Origin: Mesorhizobium sp. WSM4306
GTDB lineage: Bacteria > Pseudomonadota > Alphaproteobacteria > Rhizobiales > Rhizobiaceae
Reading direction: 5' to 3'
DNA: 64,000 nucleotides
NCBI RefSeq assembly: GCF_007003975.1
Contig: NZ_VFTC01000001.1
Location: 496,001 to 560,000 of the forward strand
Position 1 is the stretch's first letter, and every line of letters begins with the position of its first letter. The notes under the pieces are model-generated. The model saw only the letters and a program-made list of their open reading frames with translations, was not told the origin of the DNA and did not search any database. Positions 19,297-28,914 of the stretch are shown piece after piece. The translations under genes were made by a program, and so were the position numbers.

Positions 19297-20057
19297 ACGC
19301 GCTTCCCCAAGGCCGCCTTGTCGGCGTCGGCACCGGTCCCGGCGACCCCGAACTGCTGACGCTGAAAGCCGCGCGCGTCCTGGCGGAAGCTGATGTCGTC
19401 GCCTACTTCGCCAAGCGCGGCAACAACAGCAATGCCCGCGCCATCGTGGAGGCGCGCTTTAGGCCGGACATGCTGGAACTGCCGCTGCTCTACCCCGTCA
19501 CCACCGAGATCGACAAGGATCACGACGACTATCGCTCGCAGATCACCGATTTCTACGAGCAGTCGGCCGAGCAAGTCGCCGAACACCTCGAAGCCGGCCG
19601 GATGGTGGCTGTGCTCTCCGAAGGCGACCCGCTGTTTTACGGCTCCTACATGCATCTGCATGTGCGCCTCGCCCATCGCTTCCCGACCGAGGTCATCCCC
19701 GGCGTCACGGCCATGTCCGGCTGCTGGTCGCAGACCGGCGTGCCGATCGTCCAGGGCGACGATGTGCTGACCGTTTTGCCCGGCACGATGAGCGAATTCG
19801 AATTGAGCCGCCGGCTGGCCGACACCGATGCCGCCGTGATCATGAAGGTTGGCCGCAATCTGCCCAAGATCAGGCGGGCGCTCGAGGCTACCGGCAAGCT
19901 CGGCCGCGCCGTCTATGTCGAGCGCGGCACCATGGCCGGCAGCGTCTCGATGAGGCTCGCCGACAAGCCGGACGACAAGGCGCCCTACTTTGCCATCGTA
20001 CTGGTCGCCGGCTGGTCCGGCCGGCCTGGCGTTATGGGGATGGGAGCCAAGCCATGA
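19293..20057 (+). CDS. cobI: precorrin-2 C20-methyltransferase
   Basis: SAM-dependent tetrapyrrole methylase that makes precorrin-3A from precorrin-2. 254 residues with the family glycine motif VGVGTGPGDPELLTL at the N-terminus and VLSEGDPLFYGSYMHL in the middle. The start is GTG, overlapping the cobH stop as GTGA. The stop overlaps the cobJ start as ATGA. Distinguished from the other methylases here by the YPVTTEIDKD and GVTAMSGCW segments typical of CobI. Confidence 0.94.
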   Translation: MNALPQGRLVGVGTGPGDPELLTLKAARVLAEADVVAYFAKRGNNSNARAIVEARFRPDMLELPLLYPVTTEIDKDHDDYRSQITDFYEQSAEQVAEHLEAGRMVAVLSEGDPLFYGSYMHLHVRLAHRFPTEVIPGVTAMSGCWSQTGVPIVQGDDVLTVLPGTMSEFELSRRLADTDAAVIMKVGRNLPKIRRALEATGKLGRAVYVERGTMAGSVSMRLADKPDDKAPYFAIVLVAGWSGRPGVMGMGAKP

Positions 20058-20818
20058 GCGGCCGTCTCACCGTTATTGGCCTCGGACCCGGCAATGCCGA
20101 TCAGGTGACGCCGCAAGCCAGCCGCGCCGTGGCGGAAGCAAAATTCTTCTATGGCTACAAGCCTTACCTCGACCGGCTCGACTTGCGCCCTGACCAGACC
20201 CGCGTCGCCTCCGACAATCGCGAGGAACTCGCCCGCTCCAAGGACGCGCTGGTCAAGGCGGCCGAGGGCCATGATGTCGCCGTCGTCTCCGGCGGCGATC
20301 CCGGCGTCTTCGCCATGGCGGCCGCCATCTGCGAGGCGATCGAGGCCGGCCCGGCCGAATGGCACGCGGTCGATGTCGCCGTCGTGCCTGGCGTCACCGC
20401 CATGCTGGCGGTCGCGGCCCGCATCGGCGCGCCGCTCGGTCATGATTTCTGCGCCATCTCGCTGTCGGACAATCTTAAACCGTGGGATCTGATCGAGCTG
20501 CGCCTTTTGGCGGCGGCCGGCGCCGGCTTCGTCATTGCGCTCTACAATCCGATCAGCAAGGCACGCCCCTGGCAGCTTGGCCGCGCCTTCGAGTGCCTCA
20601 CCGCCATCCTGCCCGGCACCACGCCGGTGATTTTCGGCCGCGCCGCCGGCCGCCCGGACGAGCGCATCGAGGTGTTTCTGCTGGCCGATGTCGAAGCAGA
20701 AAAGGCCGATATGGCGACTTGCATCATCATCGGCTCGCCGGAAACAAGGATCATCAAGCGCGGCGACAAGCCGGCGCTGGTCTACACGCCGCGTTCCGCG
20801 ACAGGGTCGAGACCATGA
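20054..20818 (+). CDS. cobJ: precorrin-3B C17-methyltransferase (ring contraction)
   Basis: Methylates precorrin-3B at C17 and drives ring contraction to precorrin-4. 254 residues; starts with LTVIGLGPGNADQVTP, then VVSGGDPGVFAMAAA and ALYNPISKARPWQL, which mark CobJ/CbiH. ATGA overlap with cobI. Its last 37 bases overlap the 3' end of cobK, which lies on the other strand. Confidence 0.95.
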   Translation: MSGRLTVIGLGPGNADQVTPQASRAVAEAKFFYGYKPYLDRLDLRPDQTRVASDNREELARSKDALVKAAEGHDVAVVSGGDPGVFAMAAAICEAIEAGPAEWHAVDVAVVPGVTAMLAVAARIGAPLGHDFCAISLSDNLKPWDLIELRLLAAAGAGFVIALYNPISKARPWQLGRAFECLTAILPGTTPVIFGRAAGRPDERIEVFLLADVEAEKADMATCIIIGSPETRIIKRGDKPALVYTPRSATGSRP

Positions 20819-21549
20819 TCGACCAGCGCGGCGAGCTCATCGACGGTTTCAGCCGACGGCACGCCCGGCAGGACGGGCCTGCGCACCATCACCACCTCGA
20901 TGCCGAGCGCCCGCGCCGCAGCGATCTTGCCATAGGTCGCCTCGCCGCCGCTGTTTTTGGACACGACGACATCGATGCGATTCTCCAGGAGCAGCGCGCG
21001 TTCATCCGCCTCGCGGAATGGCCCGCGCGCCAGCAGGTAAGTCGCGTCCGGCACCGCCAGTTTTGGCTCGACCGGATCGACGCTGCGGATGAGATAGTGG
21101 TGCTGGGGCGCAGCCTCGAAAGTCGCGACCTCTTGTCGGCCAAGCGCCAGGAAGACCCGGCGCGGCGCCCGTCCAAGCGCTTGCACGGCATCGCCAACCG
21201 CATCCACCAACGTCCAGCGGTCGCCTTCGACAGGCGCCCAACCGGGACGGCGCAGCGCGAGGATCGGAACACCGGTCATTTGCGCGGCTTGCGCGGCATT
21301 GGCGGAGATTCCCGCTGCATAGGGATGTGTGGCGTCGATCAGCAGCTCAGTGCCCGTCTCCTTGAGATAGGCCGCCAGCCCCTCGACGCCGCCAAAGCCG
21401 CCGGTTCGCACCGGCACGCCTTGCGCGACCGGGCTTTCGGTGCGGCCGGCCAGCGACAAAGTGAGCGACAGATCGGCGCGCGCTGCCAGTTTTCCGGCCA
21501 GTTGCCGGGCTTCGCTGGTGCCGCCAAGGATCAGAATGCGGTGGGTCAT
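20782..21549 (-). CDS. cobK: precorrin-6A reductase, antisense within the cob cluster
   Basis: NADPH-dependent reduction of precorrin-6A to dihydro-precorrin-6 (6B). About 255 residues, starting MTHRILILGGTSEARQLA with the CobK glycine motif; DATHPYAAGISANA and VSKNSGG...KIAAAR are further family segments. It is the only cob gene on the minus strand. Its 3' end overlaps cobJ by 37 bases and its start region overlaps the cobL start (CATCATG), so it needs its own promoter inside cobL. A start one codon earlier (21552) is equally possible. A longer open frame running back through cobL is not coding. Confidence 0.94.
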   Translation of the reverse strand: MTHRILILGGTSEARQLAGKLAARADLSLTLSLAGRTESPVAQGVPVRTGGFGGVEGLAAYLKETGTELLIDATHPYAAGISANAAQAAQMTGVPILALRRPGWAPVEGDRWTLVDAVGDAVQALGRAPRRVFLALGRQEVATFEAAPQHHYLIRSVDPVEPKLAVPDATYLLARGPFREADERALLLENRIDVVVSKNSGGEATYGKIAAARALGIEVVMVRRPVLPGVPSAETVDELAALVDHGLDPVAERGV

Positions 21550-21550
21550 C

Positions 21551-22780
21551 ATGCCTGCTAAAGGTCCGCGCGACGCCAAATGGCTCACCATCGTCGGCAT
21601 CGGCGAGGACGGTTTAGCGGGTCTCGGCGACGAGGCCAAGCGGCTGATCGCAGAGGCCGAACTCATCTTCGGCGGCAAGCGGCATCTGGCGCTGGTCGCC
21701 TCCCTGGCAAAAGGCGAAGGCCGCGCCTGGCCGGTTCCATTCGATGCCGGCATGACTGACGTGCTGGCGCTCGCCGGCCGGCGCGTCTGCGTGCTCGCCT
21801 CGGGCGACCCGTTCTTCCACGGCGTCGGCGCCACCCTGGCCCGCAAGGTGAAGCCTGAGCAGATGCATGTCATCTCTGCACCCTCGGCCATTTCGCTAGC
21901 GGCGGCGCGGCTTGGCTGGCCCTTGCAGGACATCGAGACCGTCTCTCTGCATGGAAGGCCGCTCGACCTGATCCGGCCATTGCTGCAGCCGAAGGCGCGC
22001 ATCCTGGCGCTGACATCGGACGGCGATGCACCGGCGACAATCGCGCGCCTGCTCGTCGAGCTCGATTTCGGCGCTTCGCGGCTGACGGTCCTGGAAGCGC
22101 TGGGCGGCCCAAACGAGAAGCAGCGCACAGTCCGCGCCGATGCCTTCGATCTTGGAGATATCAATCCGCTCAACGTGCTGGCGCTCGAACTTGAATCGAC
22201 ACCGGAGGCACGCATCCTGCCGCTGACCGTCGGCCGCGCGGATCATCTGTTCGAGCATGACGGCCAGATCACCAAGCACGATATCCGCGCCATCACGCTT
22301 GCGGCGCTGGCGCCAAGACGTGGCGAGTTGCTGTGGGACATCGGCGCCGGTTCCGGCTCCATCGGCATCGAATGGATGCTCGCCCACCCTTCGATGCGCG
22401 CCATCGCCATCGAGGCCAACAGCGAGCGCGCGGCCCGCACCACCCGCAACGCCGCGCATTGCGGCGTGCCAGGCCTTGTCGTGGTCGAAGGCAAAGCACC
22501 CAAGGCGCTGACCGGGCTGGCCACGCCGGACGCGATCTTCATCGGTGGCGGCGGCAGCGACACCGGCGTGATCAATGCCGCCATCAAGGCACTGCCATCT
22601 GGCGGCCGTCTGGTGGCCAATGCGGTGACGCTGGAGATGGAAACGTTGCTGCTCGCAGAGCACACCAAGCGCGGCGGCGACCTCACCCGCATCGCCATCT
22701 CCCGGGCTTCCCCGGTCGGCTCGATGCAGGCCTGGCGACCGGCCATGCCGGTCACCCAATGGAGCTGGGTGAAGCCATGA
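21551..22780 (+). CDS. cobL: precorrin-6Y C5,15-methyltransferase (decarboxylating)
   Basis: Bifunctional enzyme: the N-terminal CbiE-like domain methylates C5 (or C15) and the C-terminal CbiT-like domain methylates the other position and decarboxylates, giving precorrin-8. 409 residues, normal for CobL. N-terminal WLTIVGIGEDGLAGLG; C-terminal SAM-binding motif LLWDIGAGSGSIGIEW. The ATG at 21551 overlaps the start of antisense cobK; the open frame upstream is antisense to cobK and rejected. Confidence 0.95.
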   Translation: MPAKGPRDAKWLTIVGIGEDGLAGLGDEAKRLIAEAELIFGGKRHLALVASLAKGEGRAWPVPFDAGMTDVLALAGRRVCVLASGDPFFHGVGATLARKVKPEQMHVISAPSAISLAAARLGWPLQDIETVSLHGRPLDLIRPLLQPKARILALTSDGDAPATIARLLVELDFGASRLTVLEALGGPNEKQRTVRADAFDLGDINPLNVLALELESTPEARILPLTVGRADHLFEHDGQITKHDIRAITLAALAPRRGELLWDIGAGSGSIGIEWMLAHPSMRAIAIEANSERAARTTRNAAHCGVPGLVVVEGKAPKALTGLATPDAIFIGGGGSDTGVINAAIKALPSGGRLVANAVTLEMETLLLAEHTKRGGDLTRIAISRASPVGSMQAWRPAMPVTQWSWVKP

Positions 22781-23163
22781 TGGTCGCGGGCATCGGCAGC
22801 AGGAAGGGCGTAAGCGTCGAAGACGTGCTCGCGGCCATCGAAACCGCGCTCGAAGCGCACGGGCTGGCGATGACGGCGATTTCGGCACTGGCAACCGCCA
22901 CGCTCAAGAAAGATGAACAGGCGATCGCTGCCGCTGGTCGCGCGCTTAACCTTCCGGTCATCATCGTCGATGACTCAGCGCTTCAGGCCACATCGCCGGG
23001 GACGCTAAGCATCTCCAGCCTTTCGCAAGACCTCGCCGGCACGCCATCAGTCTCCGAAGCGTCAGCCCTTGCCGTTGCCGGCGCGGGTGCAAAACTACTC
23101 GGCCCGCGCACGCTACTCGGCCCAGTCACCTGCGCCATCGCCATCAGCGGAGACGCGCCATGA
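22777..23163 (+). CDS. cobE: cobalamin biosynthesis protein CobE
   Basis: 128-residue protein homologous to the C-terminal domain of CbiG. Needed for aerobic cobalamin synthesis in Pseudomonas denitrificans, though its exact step is unsettled. The start [19 protein letters not shown] is the family signature, and [19 protein letters not shown] closes the domain. ATGATG at 22777/22780 offers two starts; the first overlaps the cobL stop. ATGA overlap with cobM downstream. Confidence 0.9.
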   Translation: MMVAGIGSRKGVSVEDVLAAIETALEAHGLAMTAISALATATLKKDEQAIAAAGRALNLPVIIVDDSALQATSPGTLSISSLSQDLAGTPSVSEASALAVAGAGAKLLGPRTLLGPVTCAIAISGDAP

Positions 23164-23924
23164 CCGTGCACTTCATCGGCGCCGGCCCGGGAGCCGCCGA
23201 CCTCATCACACTGCGCGGCGCGAAGCTCCTGGGAAGCTGCCCGGTCTGCCTGCATGCCGGCTCGATCGTCGCCCCCGAATTGCTGCAGCACTGCGCGCCG
23301 GGGACAAAACTGATCGACACCGCACCGATGTCGCTCGACGAGATCGAAGCTGAATATGTGGCTGCCCACCAGGCCGGCCACGATGTCGCCCGCCTGCATT
23401 CCGGCGACCTGTCGGTGTGGAGCGCGGTTGCCGAACAGATCCGCCGGCTGGAAAAGCACGGCATCCCGTACACGCTGACGCCGGGTGTCCCCTCCTTCGC
23501 CGCCGCTGCCGCAGCCCTTCGCCGCGAACTGACCATTCCCGAAGTGGCGCAAAGTCTGGTGCTGACCCGCGTCTCCGGCCGCGCCTCGAAAATGCCGCCG
23601 GGCGAAACGCTGGCCGGTTTCGGCCGCACCGGCGCCACGCTCGCCATTCATCTTGCCATCCACGCCATCGACCGCGTCGTCGCCGAACTGACGCCGCACT
23701 ATGGCGGCGATTGCCCGGTGGCGATCGTCTTTCGCGCCTCGTGGCCGGACGAGCGCGTGCTGACCGGCACGCTGGCGACGATCGAGGCACTGCTCGCCGC
23801 CGATCCGATGGAGCGCACGGCGATCATCTTCGTCGGCTCTTCGCTCGCGGCGGAAGGCTTTGGCGAGAGTTCATTGTACGACGCCCATTATCAGCGGCGT
23901 TTTCGCGGACGGGACGGATTGTGA
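23160..23924 (+). CDS. cobM: precorrin-4 C11-methyltransferase
   Basis: SAM-dependent methylase making precorrin-5 from precorrin-4. 254 residues beginning [17 protein letters not shown], followed by [13 protein letters not shown] and [16 protein letters not shown], the typical CobM/CbiF pattern. It overlaps cobE upstream and the GTG start of cobA downstream. The next chemical step, CobF, has no gene in this window. Confidence 0.95.
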   Translation: MTVHFIGAGPGAADLITLRGAKLLGSCPVCLHAGSIVAPELLQHCAPGTKLIDTAPMSLDEIEAEYVAAHQAGHDVARLHSGDLSVWSAVAEQIRRLEKHGIPYTLTPGVPSFAAAAAALRRELTIPEVAQSLVLTRVSGRASKMPPGETLAGFGRTGATLAIHLAIHAIDRVVAELTPHYGGDCPVAIVFRASWPDERVLTGTLATIEALLAADPMERTAIIFVGSSLAAEGFGESSLYDAHYQRRFRGRDGL

Positions 23925-24733
23925 GCGGCAAGACCAAAAGCGAAAACGCCAGGCTCGAACAGGCGCTTGCGCGGCTGAACTTCAAGCCGCGTGCGCTTGA
24001 GCCCGGCCATGTCTGGCTGGCCGGCGCCGGCCCCGGCGATCCCGGCTGCCTGACGCTGGAAGTGCTGGCGGCTTTGGCCGAGGCCGATGCGCTGGTATAC
24101 GACGCGCTGGTTTCCCCCGACGTCGTCGCCGTTGCGGAAAATGCCGAGCTGTTCTTCGCGGGAAAACGCGGCGGCAAGCCGTCCATGAAGCAGGACGACA
24201 TCACCGCTCTGCTGGTGCGGCTGGCGCGCGACGGCCGCCGTGTCGTCAGGCTGAAAGGCGGCGATCCCTATATTTTCGGCCGCGGCGGCGAAGAAGCGTT
24301 GGCGCTCGCGCGGGAAGGCATAGCCTTCCGCGTCCTGCCCGGCCTGACATCGGGCCTCAGCGCGCTGGCCGCCACCAGCATTCCCGCCACCATGCGCGGC
24401 ATCAACAAGGCGGTGATCCTGGCCACCGGCCACGCCGCCGGCACCGATGACGATCTCGACTGGGCAGCGATCGCCCGCACCGGTCAGCCGGTGGTCATCT
24501 ATATGGGCATGGCCAATCTGCCCATCATCGCCGCCTCCCTGCTCGAAGGCGGGCTGCCGCCTTCGACGCCGGCGGCGGTCATCGTTTCGGCGACGACACC
24601 GCAGGAGCGAACCGTCGTCGCCACGCTCGCCACCATTGCCGAGGCGGCGGCGGCTGCCGGGCTCGCCTCACCGGCGCTCATTGTCGTCGGCGGCATTGTC
24701 GCCATGCGCGCGGCATTGGCGGGTGAGCAATGA
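23921..24733 (+). CDS. cobA: uroporphyrinogen-III C-methyltransferase
   Basis: First committed step: methylates uroporphyrinogen III at C2 and C7 to precorrin-2. 270 residues; [33 protein letters not shown] and GVAYM-like [11 protein letters not shown] segments are SUMT hallmarks. The GTG start at 23921 overlaps the cobM stop. No siroheme-synthase (CysG) dehydrogenase or chelatase domain is fused to it, so it is the stand-alone CobA type. ATGA overlap with cobB. Confidence 0.94.
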   Translation: MSGKTKSENARLEQALARLNFKPRALEPGHVWLAGAGPGDPGCLTLEVLAALAEADALVYDALVSPDVVAVAENAELFFAGKRGGKPSMKQDDITALLVRLARDGRRVVRLKGGDPYIFGRGGEEALALAREGIAFRVLPGLTSGLSALAATSIPATMRGINKAVILATGHAAGTDDDLDWAAIARTGQPVVIYMGMANLPIIAASLLEGGLPPSTPAAVIVSATTPQERTVVATLATIAEAAAAAGLASPALIVVGGIVAMRAALAGEQ

Positions 24734-26043
24734 CCCGCGCCATCATCATCGGCGCGCCGCGCTCGGGCTCCGGCAAGACCAGCGTCACCATCGGCATTTT
24801 GCGCGCGCTTGCCCGGCGCGGTCTGAAAGTGCGCGGCGCCAAATCCGGTCCCGACTATATCGATCCCGGCTTTCACACAGCAGCGACCGGCCTCTCCGGC
24901 GTCAATCTCGACAGCTGGGCGATGTCGCCCGACCTGCTCAATGAGCTGGCCGGCAACGCCACCGAGGATGCCGACTTCATCTTCCTGGAAAGCGCCATGG
25001 GCCTGTTCGACGGCATCCCTGCCGGGCAAGGCCGCACCGGTTCGGCCGCCGATCTGGCCCGGCTCTACCACCTGCCGGTGCTTTTGGTGCTCGATGTCTC
25101 GGGACAGTCTACGACGGCGGCCGCCGTCGCCAAGGGCTTTGCCACCTATGACCCAGACGTGCGCATGGCCGGCGTCGTGCTCAACCGTCTCGGCAGCGAA
25201 CGCCACCGCAAGCTGTGCAGCGAGGCTATCGAAGCGCTCGGCCTGCCGGTCGTCGGCAGCATCTTGCGCGATCCATCACTCAATCTGCCGGAGCGCCATC
25301 TCGGCCTCGTCCAGGCCGGCGAATATGCCGACCTGATGGCGCATCTCGACCGCTTGGCAGATATGGTCGAGAAATCCCTCGACCTCGACGCCATCATGGC
25401 GCTGGCAGCACCCTTTTCGCCGGCGCCGGGCAGTTTCGAAAATGCCTTGCCGCCGCCCGGCCAGCGCATCGCGCTGGCGGAAGACGCAGCCTTCACCTTC
25501 CTCTATCCGCATGTCGCCGCCTATTGGCGCAAGGCCGGTGCGGAGATCGTGACGTTCTCGCCGCTCGCCGACGAAGCACCGCCTGCCGATTGCGATGTCT
25601 GCTGGCTGCCTGGCGGCTATCCCGAGCTTCACGCCGGCCGTCTTGCGGCGGCAATGAATTTCCGCGCGGGCATGGCCCGTTTCGCCGAGACAAAGCTCAT
25701 CCATGGCGAGTGCGGCGGCTTCATGGTGCTGGGCGAAGCACTGGAGGATGCGGCCGGCGAGACGCATGCCATGCTCGGCCTGCTCGGCCATTCCACCAGC
25801 TTCGCCAAGCGCAAGATGAACCTCGGCTACCGCGAAGCGAGGCTGCGCGCCGCCTGTCCGCTGGGCGCGCAAGGTGCCGTGATCCGCGGCCACGAATTCC
25901 ACTATGCGCAGATGATTGCGACCGGCAATGACGAGCCGCTGGCAGATCTTGCCGACGGCCAGGGCAATCCGCTCGGCGCCTCCGGCTACCGGCGCGGCCT
26001 TGTCAGCGGCACCTTCTTCCATGCCATTGCGAGGGGTGCATGA
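24730..26043 (+). CDS. cobB: hydrogenobyrinate a,c-diamide synthase
   Basis: Glutamine-dependent, ATP-driven amidation of the a and c side chains before cobalt insertion. 437 residues. N-terminal P-loop GAPRSGSGKTS at 8-18 and the KSGPDYIDPGFH segment; C-terminal class I glutamine amidotransferase-like domain with LPGGYPELHA and the nucleophile in HGECGGFMVLGE (about C328). Overlaps cobA and cobV by ATGA junctions. Confidence 0.95.
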   Translation: MTRAIIIGAPRSGSGKTSVTIGILRALARRGLKVRGAKSGPDYIDPGFHTAATGLSGVNLDSWAMSPDLLNELAGNATEDADFIFLESAMGLFDGIPAGQGRTGSAADLARLYHLPVLLVLDVSGQSTTAAAVAKGFATYDPDVRMAGVVLNRLGSERHRKLCSEAIEALGLPVVGSILRDPSLNLPERHLGLVQAGEYADLMAHLDRLADMVEKSLDLDAIMALAAPFSPAPGSFENALPPPGQRIALAEDAAFTFLYPHVAAYWRKAGAEIVTFSPLADEAPPADCDVCWLPGGYPELHAGRLAAAMNFRAGMARFAETKLIHGECGGFMVLGEALEDAAGETHAMLGLLGHSTSFAKRKMNLGYREARLRAACPLGAQGAVIRGHEFHYAQMIATGNDEPLADLADGQGNPLGASGYRRGLVSGTFFHAIARGA

Positions 26044-26807
26044 CCGCCGTTCCCTCGCCCCGGCAAGCGCTTGACGACATCGCGCTTAGCCTCGTCTTCT
26101 TCACCCGGCTGCCACTACCGGTCTTCGACTTTCGCGGCCGCAGCCTTGCCGATGCGATCTGGGCAGCGCCCGTCGCCGGCTTTGCCATCGCGCTGATTGG
26201 CACCGTCGTCTACGCCGCGGGCACAAGGCTCGGGCTTGCCGGCGGCCCGGCGGCAGCCCTTACCGTTGCCGCGACCCTGCTCGTCACCGGCTGCCTGCAC
26301 GAAGATGGTCTGTCTGACGTCGCCGACGGTTTCGGTGGCGGCAAGACGCGAGAGCGAAAACTGGAGATCATGCGCGACAGCCGCATCGGCGCTTACGGCG
26401 CCGCATGCCTTAGCCTGTCGCTGCTGATCCGCTGGAGCGCGCTTTCGCAACTCGCCAATCCGACAAGCGTCCTCTTCGCCCTCATTGCCGCCCATGCCGC
26501 CTCTCGCGGCCTGCTCGGCGCCTTCATGCATCTGGCGCCGCCTGCACGCAGCGATGGTCTGGCGGCCGGCGCCGGCACGGTCTCGATTGAAACCGCCATT
26601 CTCGGCGCAGTGCTCGGCGCAGCAGCACTTCTGGCGCTGGGACTTGGCGGCGCTTTTGCGGCGCTCATCCTGCTGGCGCTTGTGTTCAGCGCGTTTCGCG
26701 CGCTCTGCCTCAACCAGATCGGCGGCCAGACCGGTGACACGATCGGCGCCCTGCAGCAACTCGGCGAGATCACTGTCCTGCTCGTCGCTTCCGTTTCCCT
26801 CACCTGA
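26040..26807 (+). CDS. cobV: adenosylcobinamide-GDP ribazoletransferase
   Basis: Integral membrane enzyme that joins adenosylcobinamide-GDP and alpha-ribazole (phosphate) in the last steps of the pathway; called CobS in enterobacteria. 255 residues with several hydrophobic helices and the conserved acidic motif HEDGLSDVADGFGGG followed by RKLEIMRDSRIGAYG. ATGA overlap with cobB; 24 bases before cobU. Confidence 0.94.
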   Translation: MTAVPSPRQALDDIALSLVFFTRLPLPVFDFRGRSLADAIWAAPVAGFAIALIGTVVYAAGTRLGLAGGPAAALTVAATLLVTGCLHEDGLSDVADGFGGGKTRERKLEIMRDSRIGAYGAACLSLSLLIRWSALSQLANPTSVLFALIAAHAASRGLLGAFMHLAPPARSDGLAAGAGTVSIETAILGAVLGAAALLALGLGGAFAALILLALVFSAFRALCLNQIGGQTGDTIGALQQLGEITVLLVASVSLT

Positions 26808-26831
26808 ATCACTTCCGGAGATCCTGTCCCC

Positions 26832-27842
26832 ATGCCCTTCAAATCATTCGATGAACTGCGCGCCGCTTGCCTCGACCTGCCCACCGGCAGCGATGCGGCC
26901 GCCAATGCCGTCGCCCTCCGTCAGGACACGCTGACCAAGCCGCAAGGCAGCCTTGGCCGGCTGGAGACCATCGCCGCGTGGCTGGCGCGCTGGCAGGGCC
27001 GCGACATGCCGAAGCTCGACCGCGTAAAAGTCTTCGTCTTTGCGGGCAATCATGGTGTGACCGCGCAGGGCGTGTCGGCCTTCCCCTCGGAAGTGACCGT
27101 ACAGATGGTGGCGAATTTCGCAGGCGGCGGCGCCGCGATCAACCAGCTGGCTCGCATCGCCGGTGCCGAACTCGACGTCATCCCGCTCGACCTCGACCAC
27201 CCGACTGGTGACTTCACACAAACGCCGGCGATGGACGAAAAGGCATTCCTTGCCGCCGTCTCTGCCGGCTACGATGCTGTGACTGGCGATATCGACCTCG
27301 TCTGCTTCGGCGAAATGGGCATCGGCAACACCACGCCGGCGGCCGCCATCTCGACCGCCCTGTTCGGCGGCGGAGCGGAAAAATGGACCGGGCGCGGCAC
27401 CGGCGTCGACGATGCCGGGCTGAAGCGCAAGGTCACGGCCATCGAAGCCGGCCTCAAGCGCCATACCGATGCGCTGTCCGACCCGCTGAAGATCGCCGCC
27501 GCCCTCGGCGGACGCGAACTCGCCGCCATCTTCGGCGCCACGCTTTCTGCGCGTCGCAACAATGTCCCGGTGCTGCTCGACGGCTTCGTCTGCACGGCCG
27601 CCGCGGCACCCTTGGCGCGGCTGCACCCAAGCGGCCTCGCCCACACCATCGCCGCCCATGTCTCGGCCGAATCCGGCCACCGCCGCCTGCTCGAAGCGCT
27701 CGGCCTGCCGCCCCTGCTCGATCTCGGCATGCGGCTCGGCGAAGGCTCCGGCGCCTGCCTCGCCGTCAACATCGTCCGCTCGGCGCTGGAGTGTCACGCC
27801 AGGATGGCGAGTTTTGCTGAGGCCGGTGTATCGGAGAAGTAG
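26832..27842 (+). CDS. cobU: nicotinate-nucleotide:dimethylbenzimidazole phosphoribosyltransferase
   Basis: Makes alpha-ribazole 5'-phosphate, the lower-ligand precursor (CobT in enterobacterial naming). 336 residues; KPQGSLGRLE near residue 37, FAGNHGVTAQGVSAFP and GEMGIGNTTPAAA are family motifs, and the catalytic Glu is in RLGEGSGA (E304). Preceded by GGAG eleven bases upstream. It ends the cluster and is followed by a possible terminator at 27944. Confidence 0.95.
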   Translation: MPFKSFDELRAACLDLPTGSDAAANAVALRQDTLTKPQGSLGRLETIAAWLARWQGRDMPKLDRVKVFVFAGNHGVTAQGVSAFPSEVTVQMVANFAGGGAAINQLARIAGAELDVIPLDLDHPTGDFTQTPAMDEKAFLAAVSAGYDAVTGDIDLVCFGEMGIGNTTPAAAISTALFGGGAEKWTGRGTGVDDAGLKRKVTAIEAGLKRHTDALSDPLKIAAALGGRELAAIFGATLSARRNNVPVLLDGFVCTAAAAPLARLHPSGLAHTIAAHVSAESGHRRLLEALGLPPLLDLGMRLGEGSGACLAVNIVRSALECHARMASFAEAGVSEK

Positions 27843-27943
27843 CTAGGGCGATTTGACGGGAGCGCGCCGGCCCGAACCTTCACTGATGATCGTCGGGCCG
27901 GTCGCTGGCACTGGTGGCTCGAGCGGCACGGCCGCTGAAAGAT

Positions 27944-27996
27944 TCACCACCTAGGGGGAACATTGGCCCCCTGCTTCTGCGGTGGGCTCTTTTTTA
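27944..27996 (+). terminator. probable terminator of the cobalamin operon
   Basis: Stem AGGGGG (27953-27958) with CCCCCT (27967-27972), extended by outer CCACC/GGTGG pairing across internal loops, then CTCTTTTTT at 27987-27995. It lies about 100 bases after the cobU stop. The sequence 27843-28091 shows nothing else. Confidence 0.6.
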
Positions 27997-28091
27997 CTGG
28001 CACTATTCGCCGTCGTTGCCGACAAAATGTGGATTGACGTGACGTTAACTAGGCGCAATCATTACGGATTGTGCAGGGTGAGGGCGTTCCA

Positions 28092-28361
28092 ATGAAACTC
28101 GTTGTCTTTGGCGTAGCAATGGTATTGGCTGCCACTGGAGCAGCTGTTGCGAAAGAGAAGAAAAAGGTGGCCACCGCTCAGGCAACCTCGTGTTCCACAG
28201 CTCATAAGAAGGCTGGCAGCAAGCCGACCCCGAAACCGGATTGCAAATCGACAGGCACCGTTGTTGCGCAACCGTCAAATAGGGCCGCAAACTTCCTGGA
28301 TCATTATAATCCGCGCTTAGGGTATGAGACCAGTCCGTGGTTTCAAACTGGCTTTAATTGA
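28092..28361 (+). CDS. small secreted protein, hypothetical
   Basis: 89 residues. MKLVVFGVAMVLAATGAAVAKE is a clean signal peptide with an AVA-K cleavage site near residue 20. The mature protein is about 68 residues, basic at first (KEKKK), with one cysteine pair CSTAHKK...PDC that could form a disulfide loop, and a Tyr/Phe-rich tail (NPRLGYETSPWFQTGFN). An upstream GTG-like start would add seven residues. Composition is less GC-rich than the cob genes. I do not recognise the family. Confidence 0.6.
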   Translation: MKLVVFGVAMVLAATGAAVAKEKKKVATAQATSCSTAHKKAGSKPTPKPDCKSTGTVVAQPSNRAANFLDHYNPRLGYETSPWFQTGFN

Positions 28362-28475
28362 TGGCGGCTTCGGCTTCCGGGCCTTTCTTTATCCAGCGCG
28401 GCCTTCCCTCCTTCGTCAGCTTGCCTTCCGGGCCAAATAGCGCACCGGCCTTACCGGCCGCCGAGCCTTTAAAGC

Positions 28476-28733
28476 CTAATTGGAGGGTCTGGTGCAGTTC
28501 GAAATCAGATTGTAGCTGAATCCAACGCGAACGTCATTGGTGGTCAGACCAAGCCTGACTTGTTCTGTCGGGAAGTTGAACGGCGCAGGTTGCGATTTGC
28601 GGCCATAGTCGGAACAGCGATATTCGACGCGCGCAATCAAATTGTCGGTCACTGCATAGTCAAGTCCGGCGCCTGCCGTCCAACCCACCATGGTTTCGCT
28701 GTTCCCCATCGACCCACCAAAAAATTGGTTGCG
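28476..28733 (-). pseudogene. C-terminal remnant of an Omp25/Omp31-like porin
   Basis: An open stretch whose last 85 residues resemble the final beta-hairpins of small rhizobial outer membrane proteins: NSETMVGWTAGAGLDYAV, NLIARVEYR, then LTTNDVRVGFSYNL. A full protein is about 200-280 residues with a signal peptide; nothing upstream matches. The final strand normally ends in Phe, but here reads on to SNCTRPSN. The remnant stops about 100 bases short of tRNA-Lys. Confidence 0.65.
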
Positions 28734-28838
28734 CCGGGGCAAAACTTGAGTGCGCGCTCGTGCCACCATCGACGCATGGCAAAGACGCGTTAACGCGTCT
28801 CTGATTCCAAGGTCTGCCACCAATTTTCTCGAAAAATT

Positions 28839-28914
<76 letters not shown>

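Noticed and set aside
21553..22215. N-terminal extension of cobK to 477 residues
   Set aside because: The extra part is antisense to cobL; the CobK glycine motif begins at the internal ATG.
28354..28475. Minus-strand frame reading LFGPEGKLTKEGRPRWIKKG to a stop at 28354
   Set aside because: It looks protein-like but has no start, no recognised family and only about 40 codons; too weak to list.
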